Notes under the pieces: generated by a model
What the model was told of the DNA's origin: nothing
Database searches by the model: none
The model's input: the letters and a program-made list of their open reading frames with translations, nothing else
In this document: piece by piece, positions 1-12,434 of the stretch
How positions within the stretch are numbered: the first letter of the stretch is position 1
Layout: every line of letters starts with the position of its first letter
Assembly: GCF_000005505.3 (NCBI RefSeq)
Contig: NC_016133.3
Span: 19,220,001 to 19,284,000, forward strand
Direction of reading: 5' to 3'
From: Brachypodium distachyon
Lineage: Eukaryota > Streptophyta > Magnoliopsida > Poales > Poaceae
DNA: 64,000 nt
Made by a program: the position numbers and the translations under genes

Positions 1-2
1 AA

Positions 3-3000
3 TTTGTTGATGGTGCGCTTGTCCATATCATGCAGATGTCGAAGGTTCTTGGAGAACAAGTTGGTAGTGGACAACCAGTATGGCCAGTCGTTATCCATGG
101 GCACTATGCGGATGCTGGCGATTCTGCTGCTTTACTATCTGGGGCACTCAATGTCCCGATGGTATTTACAGGACATTCTCTTGGCAGAGACAAATTAGAG
201 CAACTTTTGAAACAAGGGCGTCAAACAAGGGACGAAGTGGATGCAACATACAAAATAATGCGTCGGATTGAGGCTGAGGAACTATGTCTTGATGCATCTG
301 AAATTATAATCACAAGCACTAGGCAAGAGATAGAAAAACAATGGGGATTGTATAACGGTTTTGATTTAACTATGGCAAAGAAGCTTAGAGCAAGAATGAA
401 GCGCGGTGTGAGCTGCTATGGTCGATACATGCCTCGTATGATTGTAAGTTCATCTGCAGCAACCCCTTTCTGTTCGAATGCATTTCATTCTTTCAATATT
501 TCTTTGTGCTTACTGTTGTATGATATTATCAGGCAATTCCTCCAGGAATGGAGTTTGGACATATAGTGCCCCATGATGTTGATCTGGATGGTGAAGAAGG
601 CAATGAAATTGGATCAGGTTCACCGGATCCACCTATTTGGACTGATGTATGTTCTTTCCATTCTATTTCCCATAAGATAGTTCAATAAATTGCCGATATG
701 ACACTCACATGTTATGTTTACTTACAATTTCTGTCTGAAATAATTTCAGATAATGCGCTTCTTCTCAAACCCTCGAAAGCCCATGATTCTCGCTCTTGCT
801 CGTCCAGATCCCAAGAAGAATATCACTACACTTGTGAAGGCATTTGGTGAACACCATGAATTGAGAAATTTAGCTAACCTTGTACGTTTGCCAGTCCTAT
901 GTGGTATCTCTAGTTGCTTTGATCTTATTTTGCTTTTTTATCTGTTTTTTAGTTTCTTATGATCACAGAATATCACAGCTGTGCTCAGCATTGAGAACTA
1001 TCATTATTCTGCAGACACTGATTATGGGTAACCGTGATGTTATTGATGAAATGTCAAGCACAAATGGAGCTGTTTTGACATCAGTACTCAAGTTGATTGA
1101 CAAATACGATCTATATGGTCAAGTGGCATACCCCAAGCACCATAAGCAATCTGATGTCCCAGATATTTACCGTTTGGCAGCAAGAACCAAGGTAACCGAG
1201 TCTTATATCTTCATATTTTGAAATATGTGAAAATAGAGTTCTGCAATAAGCATGCTACCGAATTCTCTGTGGTACCATGATTAATCGTTAATTGGATGTT
1301 ATAGATTAAGTGGTAATTAAGTTTTAACCTGTCTGTATTTATTAGTTTTTGGAAAAGGAAGAGTTGTTTTTCCTTGGGCCTCTGCGTATGAAATGCACAC
1401 AGTTTACGCAGTCAGGAGCCAATCAGCATCACATAAGTGAAATGAGTACGTAAAAGCTGACAGTGTTATCTCAGGCATTACATGGTCTGGAGAAAGTACC
1501 CGGTGGATACCATCTTACAGTAAAAACTCCGAATGGAAACATGTTTAAAGTTTTCACAAATTAAGAAAAAAAATGTATGTTAGGAGAGTGGTTTTAGATG
1601 CAAAATTTCAAGTTCAAACTCATTCATTTCAGGGGTATGTAAAAGACAAGTTCAGCAATAAATAGTAGCATCTCTGTTTGGTACTATTCATGGTTAAATT
1701 TGTTTTTTCATACTTTCCAAATGAATTTGAGTTTGAGAACTTGAAATTTTATATGTTATTATGGAACTCCTCTCCCCCAACATATTGTATTTTTTAAAAA
1801 CTTAACATGTTTCTTGTGTGGGTCTTCACCAGTTTCCACCTGTAAGGTGGTTTCCATTGGATATTTTCTCCATAGTCTAATGTGCGATCGCTGGCCATGT
1901 TGGGACATAAATCCCCTGTCTACTGACTCCAGCTTGTCGCCACCAACCACCAGAGACCCCCATGCCTCCCATCGTTGTAGCGAAGACTATGTTGGCATCT
2001 TTACTTGTTTTTCTCCTCTCTTTTTTGCTTAAGTTCTGACTTTCAGCAACAAACGGACATGCTTTTTGTTTGTGCCTTACTCACATTTCCATACTAAAAA
2101 CATGCTCATCTGAGTTCCTATTATTTTCAGGGGGTGTTTATTAACCCAGCTTATATTGAACCATTTGGACTCACCTTGATCGAGGTTCTTACTTCTGCAA
2201 CATTTCCTTTGGCTGTTAGTTACTTTATGTGTTGATTAACAATGTTTATGCAATCTTTGCACCTTGTTGCCTCTCAGGCTGCTGCTTATGGTCTACCGAT
2301 GGTTGCTACACAAAATGGTGGACCTGTAGACATACATCGGGTACTGCTGTGCTATCTTGGTTTATCTTTTGCACTGATTTTTTTTTCCTTTGCTTATTGA
2401 TGTCATATATTTTAATGTTCTTTTGGTTTCATTTCTTCATTCAGGTTCTTGACAATGGTATTCTTGTTGATCCCCACAATCAAAATGATATAGCTGAGGC
2501 ACTTTATAAGCTTGTTTCTGATAAGCATTTGTGGGCAAAATGCCGTGAGAATGGTCTGCAAAATATCCATAGATTTTCTTGGCCAGAACATTGCAAGAAC
2601 TATTTGTCACGGGTTGGTACACTTAAGCCTAGACACCCAAGATGGCAAAGGAGTGATGATGCTACTGAAATTTCTGAAGCAGATTCACCTGGCGACTCTT
2701 TGAGGGATCTTCATGATATATCTCTTAACTTGAAGATTTCCTTAGACAGTGAAAAATCAAGCACCAAGAGAAACCTTGAGGATGCTCTACTAAAATTTTC
2801 AAAAGGTGTTAGTGCCAGCACAAAGGATGAGTCTGGTGAGAATGCTGAGGCTACCACAGGTTCCAATAAATGGCCATCTCTGCGAAGGAGAAAACACATT
2901 GTTGTGATAGCTGTAGATTCTGTGCAAGATGCAGACTTAGTTCAGATTATAAAAAACATTTTTGAGGCTTCAAGCAAAGAAAGACTGTCCGGTGATGTTG

Positions 3001-4787
3001 GTTTTGTATTGTCAACATCTCGAGCCGTATCAGAGATACATCCTTTGTTAACATCTGGGGGCATAGAAACTACTGATTTTGATGCCTTCATATGCAGCAG
3101 TGGCAGTGATCTTTGCTATCCGTCTGCAAGTTCTGAAGACATGCTTAGCCCTTCCGAGCTTCCATTTATGATTGATCTTGATTATCACTCTCAAATTGAA
3201 TATCGCTGGGGAGGAGAAGGTTTAAGGAAGACACTAATTCGTTGGGCAGCAGAAAAGAACAGTGAGAGTGGACAAAAAGTCGTCGTTGAAGATGAAGAAT
3301 GTTCGTCAACTTACTGCATTTCATTTAAAGTGAAGAATTCTGAGGCTGTATGTTTCTTCTTCATCCTTCTATGCCCTCTTCATTTATGTTTTCAATGATT
3401 GTCTTTACATTCTGTACACTCGTTGGTGTTTTATTATGTTGCAACTGTTTTAGGTCCCTCCGGTGAAAGACCTTAGAAAGACAATGAGAATTCAAGCTCT
3501 ACGCTGTCATGTTTTGTACAGCCATGATGGTAGCAAATTGAATCTTATTCCTGTCCTAGCATCACGATCACAAGCACTAAGGTTTGACTACTCCTATAAC
3601 TGTTCTCTTTTTCATGGGCAGAGCCTTCAAACCTCTAGTCTCGAGTAAAATGTTATACTGTTACTCTCTCTGCTGCCACTAACGGTTGCCATTCTAGAAT
3701 GCTTGTAATTGACCATCATTTGTAGGAAGTATTTTTGTTTTTGTTTTTGCAAGGTAACAAAATACTGAGTATATAGATTGAATGGACTCCTATTTTGTAC
3801 TTCGAGGAGTATGTACTCCCATCTTTTGACACTGATTCATGATATTCCCTCCGTCCCATATTAAGTGACTCAAATTTGTCTAAATATGGACGTATCTATA
3901 TACTAAAATACGTCTAGATACATGTAATATTCCGGCACTTAATATGGGACGGAGGGAGTACATCTTTCATTTTCAGTATACTTCAATAATGATTAAAAGA
4001 TGTACTAATTGCAAGAAAAAATACCATTGGAACCCTTGGTTATGTACATAAAAAAGCAGTATATATGAAAATTAAGTTAAACATATGTACTGAAATAAGA
4101 AGTTTCATGGGAGTCACTTTGGAGTGTCTAGTTATTACTATTCGAGTATATTCAAAGTGATAAAGGAGTGTGACACATCTCATAATTACTTTTTTCATTT
4201 TGGTACTACATCATTATAAAACTTCCATAGATTTATTTTTATTTATAACAGAATGTTGGTAGCTTATCATAGAGAATAGCAATCAGAATAGCACATTGGT
4301 GTGCGTTGATGTCTCAGATGACCTATATGTCACTCCTATACTAGAGTACAGCTTGATTGTTGAAATGATGTTAATTTTTTCCACGAGGCCAACTTTTCTT
4401 GCATGATGTCCAAAATTATTTCCAGTTTTGTCTGCATGGCCAGAGAAATTGCCAATTTGCAACATCAATTCACGAGTTAATTTTTCTGATAATGTTTCAT
4501 CTTTATCCAGGTACTTGTATATAAGATGGGGGGTGGAACTGTCAAACATGACAGTGGTTGTTGGTGAAAGTGGTGATACAGATTATGATGGACTACTTGG
4601 AGGCGTACACAAGACCATCATACTGAAAGGCTCATTTAATGCTGCTCCAAACCAACTTCATGCGGCCAGAGGCTATTCATTAGAGGATGTTGTATCGTTT
4701 GATAAACCAGGAATTTCTTCAGTTGAGGGATATCTCCCAGATGACCTAAAATCAGCTCTACAACAATTTGGTGTACTGAAAGACTAA
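3..4787 (+). CDS. SPS: Sucrose-phosphate synthase, C-terminal ~762 residues (partial, 9 exons)
   Basis: Sucrose-phosphate synthase makes sucrose-6-phosphate from UDP-glucose and fructose-6-phosphate in the cytosol. Exons, all with GT/AG borders, are 1-443, 533-646, 750-881, 1015-1191, 2131-2184, 2278-2340, 2445-3347, 3454-3581 and 4511-4787 (stop TAA 4785-4787). The frame enters from upstream with FVDGALVH, so roughly the first 300 residues lie outside the window. Visible marks are HGHYADAG, the fructose-6-P/UDP-glucose region RPDPKKN, the GT4-family E-x7-E motif in EPFGLTLIE (2158-2184) and QNGGPVDI. A charged Ser-rich linker follows (about 2620-2880). The C-terminal sucrose-phosphatase-like domain begins at [13 protein letters not shown] and ends FGVLKD. 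There is no frame break, so the gene looks functional. The 929-bp last intron carries a Stowaway MITE. The paralogue class within the SPS family was not determined. Confidence 0.96.
3845..3958. mobile_element. Stowaway MITE in the last SPS intron
   Basis: A 114-bp element has near-perfect 23-bp terminal inverted repeats (TTCCCTCCGTCCCATATTAA at the left, its complement at the right) and TA target duplications at 3843-3844 and 3959-3960. It is a typical Tc1/mariner-derived Stowaway. It lies inside the intron between 3581 and 4511, away from the splice sites. Confidence 0.93.
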
Positions 4788-6250
4788 AATATTAAACTTG
4801 CCAGTCCACGGCAGAGTTAAGTTAGGTATGTTCAGACACACTTCATTCATATTGAACACTGTCTTGACTCTTGACTGAACTGAATGCCATATGAATATTC
4901 AAACTGCATGGTTAGAGATATGCATATCAAAAGTAAGGGTGTTTTTTTGGCTTTTCAGTTTCATTTATTATTGTGTTATATTGGAAACTAATTAATTATA
5001 ATTCAGGAACAGAATATCATTGATCCAACTATTTTTTCTTTCTTTTTTTGTAATCTTGTTTCCTTGTGTTTATATATACTTATATACCATAAATGGAATG
5101 CTTAATTCCTCATGTAAAAGGATTAAATGCTTTAATTTACTAATACATGCATAAAAGCAAATGCGTCCACTGAGAAAACTAAGCTGTACTGGATATATCC
5201 ATCATTTTACATAAAAATACTGTACATGCAATATTTTTGCCTTTTCACCGGACTATTCACCTTTACACAGTTTAGTCATGTAAAAAAACCCTCTCTTGTG
5301 GAATGTAGTAATATAAGAAATTCCACAAAATTGCAAGAACATGCACTCTGCATTAGAACCGTTTGCCTTTTCATGCATAAAGATTTTCTATTTGTGCTAT
5401 TTATTTATTTATTCACATAAAATTGTCCATGTAAAATCTGAGTTGTACATGTAGCCCAAAATTCTTAAGGATTGTTTTCTGTTTTATAGATGAAATTCTA
5501 CAATGATCAATATATGTCTATATGAGCTCATCAATTTCATGTGTTTGTAATGTGTTTAATTTAAGTATATACAGTAGCCGTTCTTAACAGGTGTGCATAA
5601 TTATATCCTTTTTCACCTCAACAATATTCAAAGCTAAAACACATACAAATAAGAAACTAGTCGGTGAAAATTGCTCCGCAGCATTATCATCTAAGCAGGC
5701 CCGGTTTTGTCCCAGTTATTTGGTCTTCCATAACTCTTTTCTGAAATGTGCTGTGGATTGTATATTTATTTATTTTAAGAAAGTAGTATTTCAATGATTT
5801 CTTATTATTATATTCTAATATATAATATTTATTCATCCATTCTACGTGATCCAGATGGAGTCGAGTGCGGCCCGCTGTGTACAACTTCTCAAATGGTGGG
5901 AAATAAGAGGTTTGCCTTCTGCAGCTGAAGAATGAGAGGCAAGCGAACAAACTTGAGGCATTTTTTTGTCCAATTCTGTAATTACATCGCAATAAGATGT
6001 ATACAGACATGCATCACGTGCCGGAACATTCTTATGAAGCTTTATGGAAATCGTGATTTCACCCGATCATGCATGCTATGTAATTCCTCGCAAAAAGGAT
6101 AGTGACGAGAAAATATAAATTGAATGCTCGGCGACGCTTTGCCCTGCCCCGAATGTTTTTCCCGTCTTAATAGATAGCCCACCGGCCACTGGGCACTGGG
6201 GCGTTGGCAGAGCTGCAAGTTTGTGACCCTCATGTACCTTTGATCCTCCT
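4788..6250. other. SPS 3' flank, AT-rich, no gene seen
   Basis: This holds the SPS 3' UTR and AT-rich intergenic sequence. The reading frames are short and show no recognisable motif. No repeat with clear ends was found. Confidence 0.6.
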
Positions 6251-6355
6251 TAGTTCAACTAAATGAACTAGTTTTCAAATGTTGTGTCATCTTAAAATTT
6301 TAGTTCATTTGAAATGTTGTGTCATCTTAAAATTTTAGTTCATTTGGTTGAACTA
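6251..6355. repeat. Small inverted-repeat element with internal tandem duplication
   Basis: Near-perfect 20-bp inverted repeats (TAGTTCAACTAAATGAACTA at 6251-6270 and its near complement at 6336-6355) enclose two exact 34-bp tandem copies (6277-6310 and 6312-6345). It resembles a small MITE, but no target duplication was established. Confidence 0.6.
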
Positions 6356-6519
6356 AAAAGAGTCAGGTACACTGAGGGTCAAGAACTTGACAGCTATAGG
6401 CGTTGGCAACATTGTGCGTGCACTGTTTATAAAATGCACGATTTCATAGGTTGAAGCTATCAATCGTACATGTGCGCAGATATTCTGCATCTGATTTTCA
6501 TATGCCAACACATCAATAT

Positions 6520-6708
6520 TGTTGTGAACCGCGCTTCCATCCGAGCAGCCATTAGCAGTTAGGATTAGCATTTTGTATATCAAGTGTCAGCGGTTAGGAT
6601 TATACAAAACTTTGAGACACAACTGTTCGTAAAGGTGTCTTGACAATTGTAACGATGCCTTGGTAATATGTACATACTAAACACAAAGTTTCATTTTTAA
6701 TAAAAATA
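6520..6708 (+). repeat. 5' LTR of the copia element
   Basis: This 189-bp LTR aligns along its length with 13434-13662. It ends TA where the 3' LTR ends CA, and it lacks two blocks present in the 3' LTR, including the TATATATAC promoter-like segment. Confidence 0.9.
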
Positions 6709-7041
6709 CGTTATCAAGCACTTAGAGAGCACAGGAAGAGCGCATGAAGAGAAGAAGAAAAGGCAGGAATGACGGCACATCTTGCTGAACTCGTTCAAGC
6801 CTTCCGTAAGGTTCATACTCAGGAAGCCCGTCGCCACCACTGCGTCTCCAACATTCGTCGCCGGGGAGTTGCTGTAGCTGTCCGTCGCCGTCGAGGAGTT
6901 GCTGTTCCTGTCCGTCGCCGTCGACTTCATGCTGCTGTTCGTCGCCGTCGACTTGCTGGTCCCAGTGTTGGCCTCCGTCAGCGCCGGGCTCGTCATCAAA
7001 TCAAGGAACTGCAAGAAGAGCCACGCCCGCAGCACCGCCAT
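6697..7041 (-). CDS. Second antisense frame in the copia leader, 114 aa (hypothetical)
   Basis: It starts MAVLRAWLFLQFLDLMTSPA, overlaps the end of the 138-aa antisense frame in another phase and runs into the 5' LTR. The N-terminus is hydrophobic (AVLRAWLFLQFLDLM). A Ser/Thr/Asn-rich repeat follows (SKSTATNSSMKSTATDRNSN, period about 8-10 residues, from imperfect CCGTCGCCGTCGA DNA repeats). A second hydrophobic stretch, FLSMNLTEGLNEFSKMCRHS, comes next. It may be the coding end of a captured small host gene whose upstream exon is the other frame. The family is not recognised. Confidence 0.33.
   Translation of the reverse strand: MAVLRAWLFLQFLDLMTSPALTEANTGTSKSTATNSSMKSTATDRNSNSSTATDSYSNSPATNVGDAVVATGFLSMNLTEGLNEFSKMCRHSCLFFFSSCALPVLSKCLITYFY
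6709..6722 (+). promoter_or_regulatory. Degenerate primer binding site of the copia element
   Basis: Directly after the 5' LTR, CGTTATCAAGC resembles the common copia PBS TGGTATCAGAGC (initiator-Met tRNA) with substitutions and one missing base. Confidence 0.5.
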
Positions 7042-7417
7042 TTGAATGGCTTGTAGCCGACCCGAGCGCTGGCTGGTTGGCAGAAGAAGGGGAACGCCGA
7101 GCGACGCCTCTGCGTCCGGTCCTCATCGACGACGAACTAGCGCCGCCACCACTCCCACTAACGCCTCCTCGTCTGCCGACACCAACACCGACCCCAGAAC
7201 TTGATGCACCGCCGGGATATGGTACAGTGGAGGTGCCGGCACCAGAACCAACCCCAACACCGACGCCAGAAGCCCGACGCCTCCTGCGCCGGTTCGCCTC
7301 AGCGATGGCAGCGCGCCGCCCCGATCTGCACGTGGGCGGGTGGAACCCAGGCGCACTCGGCTTCAACGCCGGGAACTCCTCCGCGGCGCCCTCCTCTGAT
7401 GCGGGAGGGTCAGCCAC
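7001..7417 (-). CDS. Antisense GC-rich reading frame in the copia leader, 138 aa (hypothetical)
   Basis: This open frame runs opposite to the retrotransposon, between its 5' LTR and gag. The predicted protein is Gly/Ser/Arg-rich with runs such as GVGVGVG and RRRRRR, starts MADPPASEEGAAEEFPALKP and ends AGVALLAVP. I do not recognise the family. The block is markedly GC-rich, whereas the rest of the element is AT-rich, so it may be captured host sequence. Overlapping frames exist on the other strand, and low-complexity GC-rich DNA often gives spurious frames, so expression is uncertain. Confidence 0.3.
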   Translation of the reverse strand: MADPPASEEGAAEEFPALKPSAPGFHPPTCRSGRRAAIAEANRRRRRRASGVGVGVGSGAGTSTVPYPGGASSSGVGVGVGRRGGVSGSGGGASSSSMRTGRRGVARRSPSSANQPALGSATSHSNGGAAGVALLAVP

Positions 7418-7639
7418 CCCTTGAAGAAAGCAATGGCGCGGTACAGTCCCGGTGGAGAAGACCAGAGAAGACAGTGTGGCGGCGGCAGCAGGAAAAACCT
7501 ATTCGACGAGTCGCACAAAGCCTCGTTATTCCGTCTGATCGATCTCCTCTCCATGGGATTGATGGGCCTGCCTACAGGCCAACTGCTCCTGCACCTCAAG
7601 AAACGGCGATTTGCATTTTAACCACTATAGTTTTGGACA

Positions 7640-8270
7640 TTTGCCAATCAGCCCTATAGTTTAACTATTAAATAATGACTATTGTGTATTTATTCATCCT
7701 AGTCTGACATTGTTCATAATTACGTACTGTACTCTAATGTATTGTAGGTTTGTATGATAGACCATATTACATCTAAGTATTATGTTTTAAGTATTGTAAT
7801 ATATGAATGAATACACATACATTGTGTAGATTTGTCGTTTTAGTACAACAACTATCATTTGCATTCAGAATTACGTTCCCTTGCAAATTCTCACCAATTA
7901 AGTGAACACAATTCCACTAAAATTTGACTACCCATGTCTATATTTTGGATCACAAGGTGATAATTTTTATATCACTGTGAGGTCTATATTATACCATATT
8001 GGAATAATGACTACCTTCAATGTACTCTCCTTAATATTTTAAATAAGCATATGCACAAGGTAGTATTTTTAGCGAATTTTTCACGTACTACTGTGAGATC
8101 TACACCAAATCGGTGATTATCTTCAACGTGTTAGCTTATAACTTGAGGTCTACACAAGTGGTTTAAAATGCATCAGCATCGATTAAAGTGCTATATCTTA
8201 GCATACTTGTTGTTACTAAATTCGATTATTTTACAAGTGAAATTAATTTATGCATGATCATACATGCAGG
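7640..8270 (+). other. AT-rich leader of the copia element
   Basis: This is the untranslated segment between the GC-rich insert and gag. No gene or clear repeat was seen. Confidence 0.5.
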
Positions 8271-8272
8271 AC

Positions 8273-9311
8273 ATGGTTGACATCAACAAAAAAAGATTTC
8301 CATGAACTCCAAGTTGATGGTAGTAACTATCTATCATGGGCTATGGATATTAGAATCAACTTAATAGGACGTAAACTTGGTGCAACTATAATTACACCAC
8401 CAACAAATGCTGAACCAATCCCAGAAATTAACAAATATGCAGCACTTCATTATATACAGCACCACCTCCATCCAGATTTAAAAGTTGAATATTTGATGGA
8501 GGAGGACCCGCTGGCTCTGTGGAACTCTCTTAAAGAGAGGTATGACCAACAAAAGGCTATTATGCTCCCAGAAGCCCAAAGAGAATGGTCTCTTATTAGA
8601 TTCCAAGATTTCAAATCTGTCGCTGCATATAACTCTGCTGTCCATAGGATTAACTCAAAACTGAGATTTTGCAATCAAGCTGTCTCGGAGGATGAATTAA
8701 TTGAGAAAACCTTATGTACGTTCCACCCATCCATGAGGATATTGCAACAGCAATACAGACAACAAAAATACGAAAAGTATTCCGAGTTGATATACACTTT
8801 ACTTCAAGCCGAGAAGCATGATGAATTACTAATGAAAAATCATCAAACTTGTCCAACGGGCGCAATGCCTCTCCCTGAAGCACATGCTAGTACTCATATC
8901 AACAATAAATTTCGAGGTATCAAGAAAAACATCGGAAAATTTAAAGGAAAGTGGAAGCGCAATGACGAGCAGAAAATGAATGGTCATTTCAAAGGTAAAG
9001 GTCGTATCAAGAAAAACGATCAAAATGACAATTCTCAAATTTGTCAAAGGTGTGGATGTACGAATCATCGTACAAATATATGTCGTACTCCCAAGCACTT
9101 GGCTGACCTATACCTCAAATCTACTGGGAAAGGGAAGTATGTTCATGGACATAAGGCCGAAGCTCACTTCAACGCCATGCAAGAAGACAACCTCGAAGTC
9201 AATCCTTCTCAAAGCGATACTCAGGAAAACCAACTAGAGGACACCAATCTCCTTGCTGAAGATGACATGCTTGTTGAATTCACACAAGATGCATATGGGG
9301 ACCTCAATTAA
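8273..9311 (+). CDS. Copia Gag polyprotein (nucleocapsid-like)
   Basis: Gag packages the element RNA in cytoplasmic virus-like particles. The frame contains the plant copia gag signature DFHELQVDGSNYLSWAMDI near its start, a helical core (LWNSLKERYDQQKAIMLPEA) and a basic segment. A CCHC zinc knuckle follows, CQRCGCTNHRTNIC (C-x2-C-x4-H-x4-C), then an acidic tail with a stop at 9309-9311. The open frame can be read from ATG 8250. The better initiator is ATG 8273 (MVDINKK), which lies one base out of phase across a run of seven A, suggesting a one-base insertion there. Gag is separated from the protease frame by about 280 bp of AT-rich sequence, so Gag and Pol are not one continuous frame in this copy. 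Confidence 0.85.
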
Positions 9312-9591
9312 TGTTCCTATATATAACGTATGTTCAAGCTAATTATTATACTACTAGACGTTATATGTATTGTATGACATTAAGTAGAATAAAGTCCGTC
9401 AGACTCGATTGTATTATGTAATTCAGACATAATATTGTATTGTGTGATTCAGACATAATATGTAATACGTTATGTAATTCAGACATAATATTATAATATC
9501 AATACTTCGTATGCAATTTCATTGAGTAATATGAATAAGTTTTATTCTAAATATTCTTTTACTCTTATAGAACTATACGGGAAAGAATCTG

Positions 9592-10032
9592 ATGGAGGAA
9601 GAACTATGTTTAGTGGATAGTTGTATCACTAATACAATATTAAGGGATACAAAATATTTCCAAACCCTTACCAAAAGGAAAGGAAATGTTATGACCATTA
9701 CTGAACATGACAAATCAATTATAGGTTCAGGAAGAGCCACAATCGTACTCCCTATGGGTACTACTATAATAATTGAGGATGCACTCATGTATCCCGAATC
9801 AACAAGTACCCTTCTTAGTTTCAAAGATATCCGTTCCAACAATTTCCATTTGGAAACAACAAAGGAGGACAATACTGAATATTTCTGTTTAACAAAAAAC
9901 AATGGATCTGAGAAACAAATTCTTGAAAATTTTCCCTCACTATCATCAGGATTATATTATACATATATTAAACCCGTACAACATGTTGCATATAAAATAA
10001 TTTTTCAAAATCTTGACAAATACAAGACATGA
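9592..10032 (+). pseudogene. Copia protease segment of pol
   Basis: An aspartic-protease-like segment has CLVDSCITN in the active-site position (usual copia form DSG/DSxxT), followed by ILRDTKYFQTL and GSGRATIVLPMGT. This is typical of plant copia protease. It ends in TGA at 10030-10032, immediately before the HDCLGHPG zinc-binding motif of the pre-integrase domain in the same phase. Tryptophan usually precedes that motif, so the stop looks like a TGG-to-TGA nonsense mutation. Confidence 0.8.
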
Positions 10033-12351
10033 CATGATTGCCTTGGTCATCCTGGTATAGGGATGATGAGAAAATTTATAGACAATTATGTAGGTCATAA
10101 TTTACCAAATAAATCTTTTCCCAAATCATCAGATTTTGTATGCAGTGCATGTGCAACAGGCAAATTAATTTTGAAACCATCTCATCTTAAAATAAAAAAT
10201 GAGTCACTCAATTTCCTTGAACGAATTCAAGGAGATATATGTGGTCCAATACAACCTATATCAGGACCATTTAGGTACTTCATGGTACTTATAGATGCAT
10301 CTACCAGATGGTCACATGTGTGTTTACTATCCACACGCAACCATGCTTTTGCAAAACTTATTGCTCAGATTATCAAATTAAGAGCGAACCACCTTGAACA
10401 CAGGATCAAAACATTTAGAATGGACAATGCCGCTGAATTTTCTTCACGAGCATTTAACGATTATTGCATGGCTCTAGGTATCAATCTAGAACATTCAGTA
10501 CCATATGTTCATACTCAAAATGGACTTGCTGAATCCTTAATTAAAAGAGTGAAATTAATTTCCAGACCATTATTACAGAATTGCAATCCACCAACGTCAT
10601 GTTGGGGACATGCAGTTTTACACGCCGCTGATCTAATTCAAATTAGACCATCTGCATATCATTCAACTTCCCCGCTTCAACTAGTACGTGGCAATCAGCC
10701 AAGTATTTTCCATCTGCGAAAATTCGGTTGCGCTGTATACATACCGATATCACCACCGCAGCGTACATCTATGGGCTCCCATAGAATATTAGGGATCTAT
10801 GTGGGATATAATTCTCCGTCAATTATCAAATATTTAGAACCCCTAACAGGGGACCTGTTTATGGCTCGGTACGCTGATTCAATTTTTAATGAGGACAATT
10901 TCCCGGCATTAGGGGGAGAATCAAACCACAAAGAATGCCAAGAAATAGATTGGAATGTTACAGGCATTCAGTCCTTAGATCCACGTACTAAAGAATCTGA
11001 ATCAGAAGTTCAGAGGATTAGAAATTTGCAACACATTGCAAACAGTCTGCCAGACGCATTTACTGATCATAAAGGTGTCACTAAATCACATATTCCTACA
11101 GTTAATGCACCAGAACGAGTGGAGGTACCAATTAAAACCACTCATCTCCCAAATGCAAATAAAAGGGGGAGAAATCTGGAAACAAAGGATAATAAGACTT
11201 CTCAGAAGCCTCCGCGAAAACAAAGAAAATCAACAGTAAATGCAAATCAACCTGAAGTTGATAGACACCAACCAGATGTTCAACATCAAAACCCCAACAT
11301 AAATGTGCACACAAATCTAAATGTTGGGACATCCAAACACCCAGATTCCATTGTTGAGGGAAATCACATGGAACCTGAGGCCATTAAAGAAATATCCACA
11401 AATTATATTGATTCGGGAGAATCATACAATAGAAAGACTACGCTTGTCGACATATATTTCTCCTCGAAAATAGCTAAAACCCTTCAACTGGATCCAGAGC
11501 CTAAATCTATGAAAGAGTGCCTCAAGCGCTCAGATTGGCCTAAATGGAAGGAAGCTATAGAGGCAGAATTGCACTCGCTTAACAAAAGAAAGGTATTTTC
11601 ATCAGTAATGACTACTCCTCAAAAGGTCTTCCCTGTGGGAGAAAAATGTGTTTTTGTTCGAAAAAGAAACGAAAACAATGAGGTGGTGAGATATAAAGCG
11701 AGGCTTGTAGCACAAGGGTTTACGCAGAGACCTGGCATCGATTACGATGATACATACTCTCCTGTTATGAGTGGAATAACGTTTCGATATTTAATATCAT
11801 TGGCAGTACAAATGAATTTATCAATGCAGTTAATGGATGTAGTGACCGCATACTTATATGGGTCACTTGATGCGGATATTTGTATGAAAGTTCTTGATGG
11901 ACTTAAAATTCCGAATCCAAAAATAGATCGCAACATGTATTGTGTAAAATTACAAAAGTCACTCTATGGCTTAAAACAGTCGGGGAAAATATGGTATAAC
12001 CGACTAAGTGAGTTCCTTATTCAGAAAGGTTACTCAAATAATGATGATTCTCCGTGCGTATTTATAAAGAAATCTTCAAAAGGTTTTTGTATCATCTCAG
12101 TGTACGTTGATGACCTCAACATCATTGGAAGTACATTAGATATAAATGAAGCACGTAATCATTTAATGACGGAATTTGAGATGAAAGATTTGGGTAGAAC
12201 CAAATTTTGCTTAGATTTACAACTTGAACACCTTCCCTCAGGAATTCTTGTTTATCAACCTGCCTATATCCAGAAAGTTTTGGAAAAATTCAACATGGAT
12301 AAATCATATCCATCCAAAACACCCCCATGGTCGTTAGATCTCTCGATATGA
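10033..12351 (+). pseudogene. Copia integrase and reverse transcriptase segment of pol
   Basis: The open segment starts with the pre-integrase HHCC zinc motif (HDCLGHPG ... CSACATGK). The integrase core follows, with its acidic triad in GDICGP, RMDNAAEF and NGLAESL. A variable Gln/Asn-rich linker leads to the RVT_2 reverse transcriptase (YKARLVAQGFTQRPGIDYDD, LMDVVTAYLYG, LYGLKQSG and the catalytic YVDD at about 12103-12114). A frameshift in a run of C near 12320-12330 ends the frame at TGA 12349-12351 just after the RT domain. The first in-frame Met is at 10063, but the domain continues upstream to the nonsense codon at 10030. Confidence 0.88.
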
Positions 12352-12434
12352 ATTAAGATCCTTTTAGACCTAGGGATGAAAATGAAGAGATATTAGGACC
12401 CGAGTTCCCATATCTTAGTGCTGTTGGTGCATTA

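Noticed and set aside
8250..8272. ATG 8250 as the gag start
   Set aside because: The sequence just before the gag signature fits ATG 8273 better, one base out of phase across a poly-A run.
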